The notes under the pieces were generated by a model, which had not been told where the DNA came from, searched no databases, and saw only the letters and a program-made list of their open reading frames with translations. The translations under genes and the position numbers were made by a program. Shown piece after piece: positions 61,260-64,000 of a stretch of DNA of 64,000 bases. Source of the stretch: Chlorella sorokiniana (Eukaryota; Chlorophyta; Trebouxiophyceae; Chlorellales; Chlorellaceae); NCBI GenBank assembly GCA_025917655.1, contig CP084613.1, positions 2,482,001 to 2,546,000 on the forward strand, read 5' to 3'. Within the stretch, counting starts at the first letter, position 1; every line of letters begins with the position of its first letter.

Positions 61260-63064
61260 TCACATGTCCTCCTGCGCCCACATGAACGCCTCCTGCTCAC
61301 GCTGCCTTAGCTGGTTCTGCCGCTTGAACATGGCCACCTCAAAGCCGTTTGACCGGTCCACGCCGTCCCAGTGCCTGCCGGGCTTGATGTGGTAGCGGTT
61401 GGGGGCGGCCCCACGCCACGGCGCAGCCAGCTGTGCTTTGGCACCTCCTGAGGGATGATGAACCCGCTCTTCTTCAGCCTGCCTGCGTGGCGGTCCACCA
61501 GCGCCGCCGGCGCCGGCGCCGTCGCCTCCTTGGGTGCAGCCAGTCCCGCCTGAATGAGGGCACACAAACCGTGAAGCAAGCACATCAGATGGGACTGCCC
61601 TGGATTCGATTGTCAAGCAGCAAGCAGCCCTGCCACCCCCTCCCCAGCCCCACCATGGGGTCGCCCCAGCGCGAGCGGCGGCGGTGCAGGCTGTCCAGCT
61701 CAGCATCGTCACGGCTGCGAGCAAAGGGCTTGGAGGCCTCCGCCGCCATGGCAGCGGCACGCTCCGCAGCCTCCACGCGCTGCTTCAGGCCACCGCCCCA
61801 CTCCAGCTGCTGCTCGCTGTCGTACTGCGCCTTCTTCTTGGCCGCCGCCTGCTCCTCCATGTACTGCTCCTTGCTCACGCGGCGACCCTCCTTGTCGCGG
61901 AACACCTGCAGGGGGCGGCACGGGGGTCCGTGAGGCCCGGAAAATGGCGAACCAGGTGCCATGCGAGGAGCAGAGCGCCGCAGGCGCGCGCGGCGTACCG
62001 TCTGCGCCCGCGCCCCGTCACATCGGCCTCCAGCTCGGCAAAGCGCTGGCGCTCGCGCTCACGCTTTCGCGCCATCTCCTCCATCAGCTCCCGCCCTGCG
62101 GTGAGGGGAAACTGAAGGGCGGGGGATGAGCCAGGGAGGGAGGCTGCCCAGAGGGAGGATGCTGCTGTACAACAGACACAGGGGATGCATCAAGCTCGAT
62201 CACAGCCTGACGCACCAGACACCATGCCCGCCATGGTGCCATCCGACATCAACCGTCGACGCTTGGCCTCCTCTGCCGCCGCGTCGTCCTCTGAGCCACT
62301 GCCAGCACGGCGCTTGCGAGGAGGAGAAGCATCGCGACTGCCGCGGCCTTGGGGGATGCATCCATTGATGCCCGCTGCCTGCGCGGCGGTGATGCATCGG
62401 GGCTATCGTGCCGCTGCCTGCGCGGCGGCGATGCATCGGGGCTATCGTGCCGCTGCTGCCTGCGCGGCGGCGATGCATCGGGGCTGTCATGCCGCTGCCC
62501 CCTGCGCGGCGGCGATGCATCGGGGCTATCGTGCCGCTGCTGCCTGCGCGGCGGCGAGGCATCGTCCTGAGCCTTGTCTGCATCAGCCGCTGCCCAGCCG
62601 CTGCCATCGTCTTGCTGCCTGAAATACTCCTTCTCCCGCTCTGCCAGCAGCTTGAGGCGCTCAGCCTCCTCGGCATTTGCCACCACAGGCGCGTCTGTAG
62701 GACAATGCACGGAGTGCTCTGGGTAAGGGGGCACCGTGCGGCGTTGATCAGCACAGGGCGTTATCGGCAAGCACGTCAAGAGGCCCAGCCCTCGCACCCT
62801 CATCCTCCATGTCTTCATCGAGGATGGCCGGCCCTCGCTGCGTGTCTGCCGCAGCGGGGCGAAGCCGCTCACGTCCTCATCCAGGATCTTGATGCCTGAG
62901 CCCCCAGCTTCAGGCTTCCTCTTCTTCTTCTTCTTCTTCTTGTCAGGCTCGCCGCCGCCAGCACCGTACTGGGCAGCCAGGTAGGCCTGCAACGCCTTGG
63001 CCTTCTCAGACACAGGCTGCACCTTCTGTTCAGCCGCTCGCAGTGTGCTGAGGCCCTTGAACAT
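61260..63064 (-). CDS. BUD13: BUD13, pre-mRNA splicing RES complex subunit
   Basis: BUD13/CWC26 with Pml1 and Snu17 forms the RES complex of the activated spliceosome. The ATG at 63064 reads MFKGLSTLRAAEQKVQPVSEK. A Lys run follows (DKKKKKKKRKPEAGGSGIKILDEDV, 62880-62960); 'IKILDED' is typical of BUD13. The Arg/Ser/Pro region holds five DASPPRRQQRHDSP repeats, as in animal BUD13. After an intron come EEMARKRERERQRFAELEADV and TVFRDKEGRRVSKEQYMEEQ (61850-61910). EQQLEWGGGLKQ and FARSRDDAELDSLHRRRSRWGDPM follow. The diagnostic C-terminal block is NRYHIKPGRHWDGVDRSNGFE then MFKRQNQLRQREQEAFMWAQEDM, with the stop at 61260-61262. A frame change near 61405-61440 fits a missing base. The C-terminal block makes the assignment secure. 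Confidence 0.88.
62378..62565 (-). repeat. Five tandem 39-42 bp coding repeats in BUD13
   Basis: Near-identical units encode DASPPRR(Q)xRHDSP. The last unit is partial. Unit lengths keep the frame. Confidence 0.85.
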
Positions 63065-63779
63065 CTTGAGTGCGTGACGCTGCCTGCGACCGCAGGCGCC
63101 AGCAGGGAAGGGAGGCCTAGTAGGCGGTAAGGCCGCCCTTCAGCACGGCCGCGATGACCCGCCACACTGGGTCGCTGTATGCAATCATGCACGCACATAG
63201 AGCTCACAATGGGAGTTAGCTTTCCCTGAAAACAGCAGGCGGGGCGAAAAATTCGGAAGTCTGGCCTGGTCGGCGGACCAGGTCCTACTACATCCTCACC
63301 TCGTAATTCAACAGGCGTGCGGCTGTTCCTGCCAGCAACAGGAGGGAAAGCAATCGATCAGCTGGGCCCGGCTGGGGCTCGCATTCCTGTTTGCCGATCA
63401 GACAGTTCAATTGCAGGGCAATCCTTACGCCTGCACTTTCCGACAAGGCGGGTTCACTCGTCCTGCTGTCCTGCCTCTTGCGACCATCCGGTCGGGAATG
63501 GCCCTCTCCACCCTCCCATGTGCATTGGACGCCACCAAAAAGCGCGAAAATACCGACGGTCTGGTTATTTCAACCTTCAGCATGGAACAAATTGATGGCT
63601 GACCTTTCCAGGCTGAAGCGGTTGAAGTGCGCAGGCTTAAGGACTGAAGCATAGTGGGTCCGATTTCAAAGCGTCGAGATCGACCGCCACCGGCAGCCGG
63701 CGACTGTTTAGGGTTGGCGGTCAGCAGCCAACCACAACGCACTTGCGCGTGGCTCCCTCCTATCCTGCGGCTTCGCCGG
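63065..63779. other. Divergent promoter region between BUD13 and the terminal gene
   Basis: Lower-GC stretch between two divergent starts. No exon, RNA or repeat could be supported. Confidence 0.5.
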
Positions 63780-64000
63780 ATGGCAGATGACAGCCCCACA
63801 GTCAGCAAGGCTCTCCTAAGGAACATGAGTCCCGATCAGCCTGACAGCAACGAGTCGCTGGAGCGGGAATTGGTCAGCTTGAGAACTGGCATCGAAGGCG
63901 CCAGCGGTTCAGCAAGCGACAGCCCGCGCAGCTCCAAGCTGTGTGCAGGGCCCTGCGCAGAAGTAAAGGCGTTGCAAGAAAGGCTGCTCACTCTGCAAGC
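63780..64000 (+). CDS. 5' part of an unidentified coiled-coil-like gene, cut by the window end
   Basis: An ATG at 63780 opens a frame that is still open at the window end (73 codons plus two bases). It begins MADDSPTVSKALLRNMSPDQ and has an acidic, Ser-rich N-terminus with SP sites. A helical stretch ESLERELVSLRTGIEG follows, then SASDSPRSSK and EVKALQERLLTLQ, which looks like the start of a coiled coil. Codon composition is coding-like. Too little is present to name a family. Confidence 0.5.
   Translation, partial: MADDSPTVSKALLRNMSPDQPDSNESLERELVSLRTGIEGASGSASDSPRSSKLCAGPCAEVKALQERLLTLQ

Noticed and set aside
62378-62565. Regular direct repeats resembling a CRISPR array
   Set aside because: Units are contiguous without spacers and encode the known BUD13 SPPRR repeat in frame.

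Overview
The window is nuclear DNA from a GC-rich, intron-rich green alga, most likely a Chlorella-like trebouxiophyte. This is inferred from plant-lineage genes (a plastid NDC1-type dehydrogenase, an HSA32-like protein, an NDR kinase, an ABCG24/28-type transporter, an NADP-glutamate dehydrogenase resembling Chlorella enzymes), from many short GT-AG introns, and from Ala/Gly/Pro-rich proteins. No prokaryotic operon, CRISPR array, rRNA or intact tRNA was seen. About 21 genes can be supported. Nearly all are split into short exons, so the spans given run from start codon to stop codon and include introns.

Layout. 0-4 kb: NDC1 (+) faces an INSIG-like membrane protein (-), with a shared candidate polyadenylation palindrome between them. 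4.6-6.4 kb: an unrecognised coiled-coil protein (-). 6.9-13.1 kb: an ABCG24/28-type transporter (-) with an EF-hand-like insert. 13.6-16.1 kb: a ceramide-kinase-like lipid kinase (+). 16.8-18.9 kb: an unrecognised repeat protein (-) with eleven copies of an aromatic-Asp motif. 19.4-21.7 kb: Misato/DML1 (-). 22.1-27.1 kb: XPC/RAD4 (-). 27.6-28.0 kb: a small SVIP-like protein (+). 28.5-31.3 kb: a GnT-I-like glycosyltransferase (-). 31.7-33.6 kb: a WD40 protein (+). 33.9-35.5 kb: an Hsp20-like protein (-). 35.9-39.6 kb: a secreted or Golgi sulfotransferase with a helical N-terminal region (-). 39.9-41.5 kb: a CDK20/CCRK-like kinase (+). 41.9-44.5 kb: an NDR kinase (-). 44.8-46.5 kb: a peroxisomal SDR of DHRS4/IBR1 type (+). 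46.7-49.5 kb: NADP-GDH (-). 50.5-51.4 kb: a C2-domain protein (-). 51.7-53.4 kb: an HSA32/phosphosulfolactate-synthase-like protein (+). 53.7-61.0 kb: GCN2 (-). 61.3-63.1 kb: BUD13 (-). 63.8 kb to the end: the 5' part of an unidentified gene (+).

The genes are a normal eukaryotic mix rather than one pathway. Loose themes are nutrient and stress sensing (GCN2, NADP-GDH, HSA32, Hsp20-like), secretory-pathway glycan and sulfate modification, DNA repair and splicing (XPC, BUD13), and two growth-control kinases lying tail to tail.

A technical pattern runs through the window. Many homologous reading frames break and resume in the frame expected if one base were missing, usually in a G or C run. 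I read this as assembly undercalling rather than gene decay. The most novel-looking loci are the aromatic-Asp repeat protein at 16.8-18.9 kb, the EF-hand-like insert in the ABCG transporter, the INSIG-like gene, and the GnT-I-like enzyme with an MGAT5-like Cys-rich tail.
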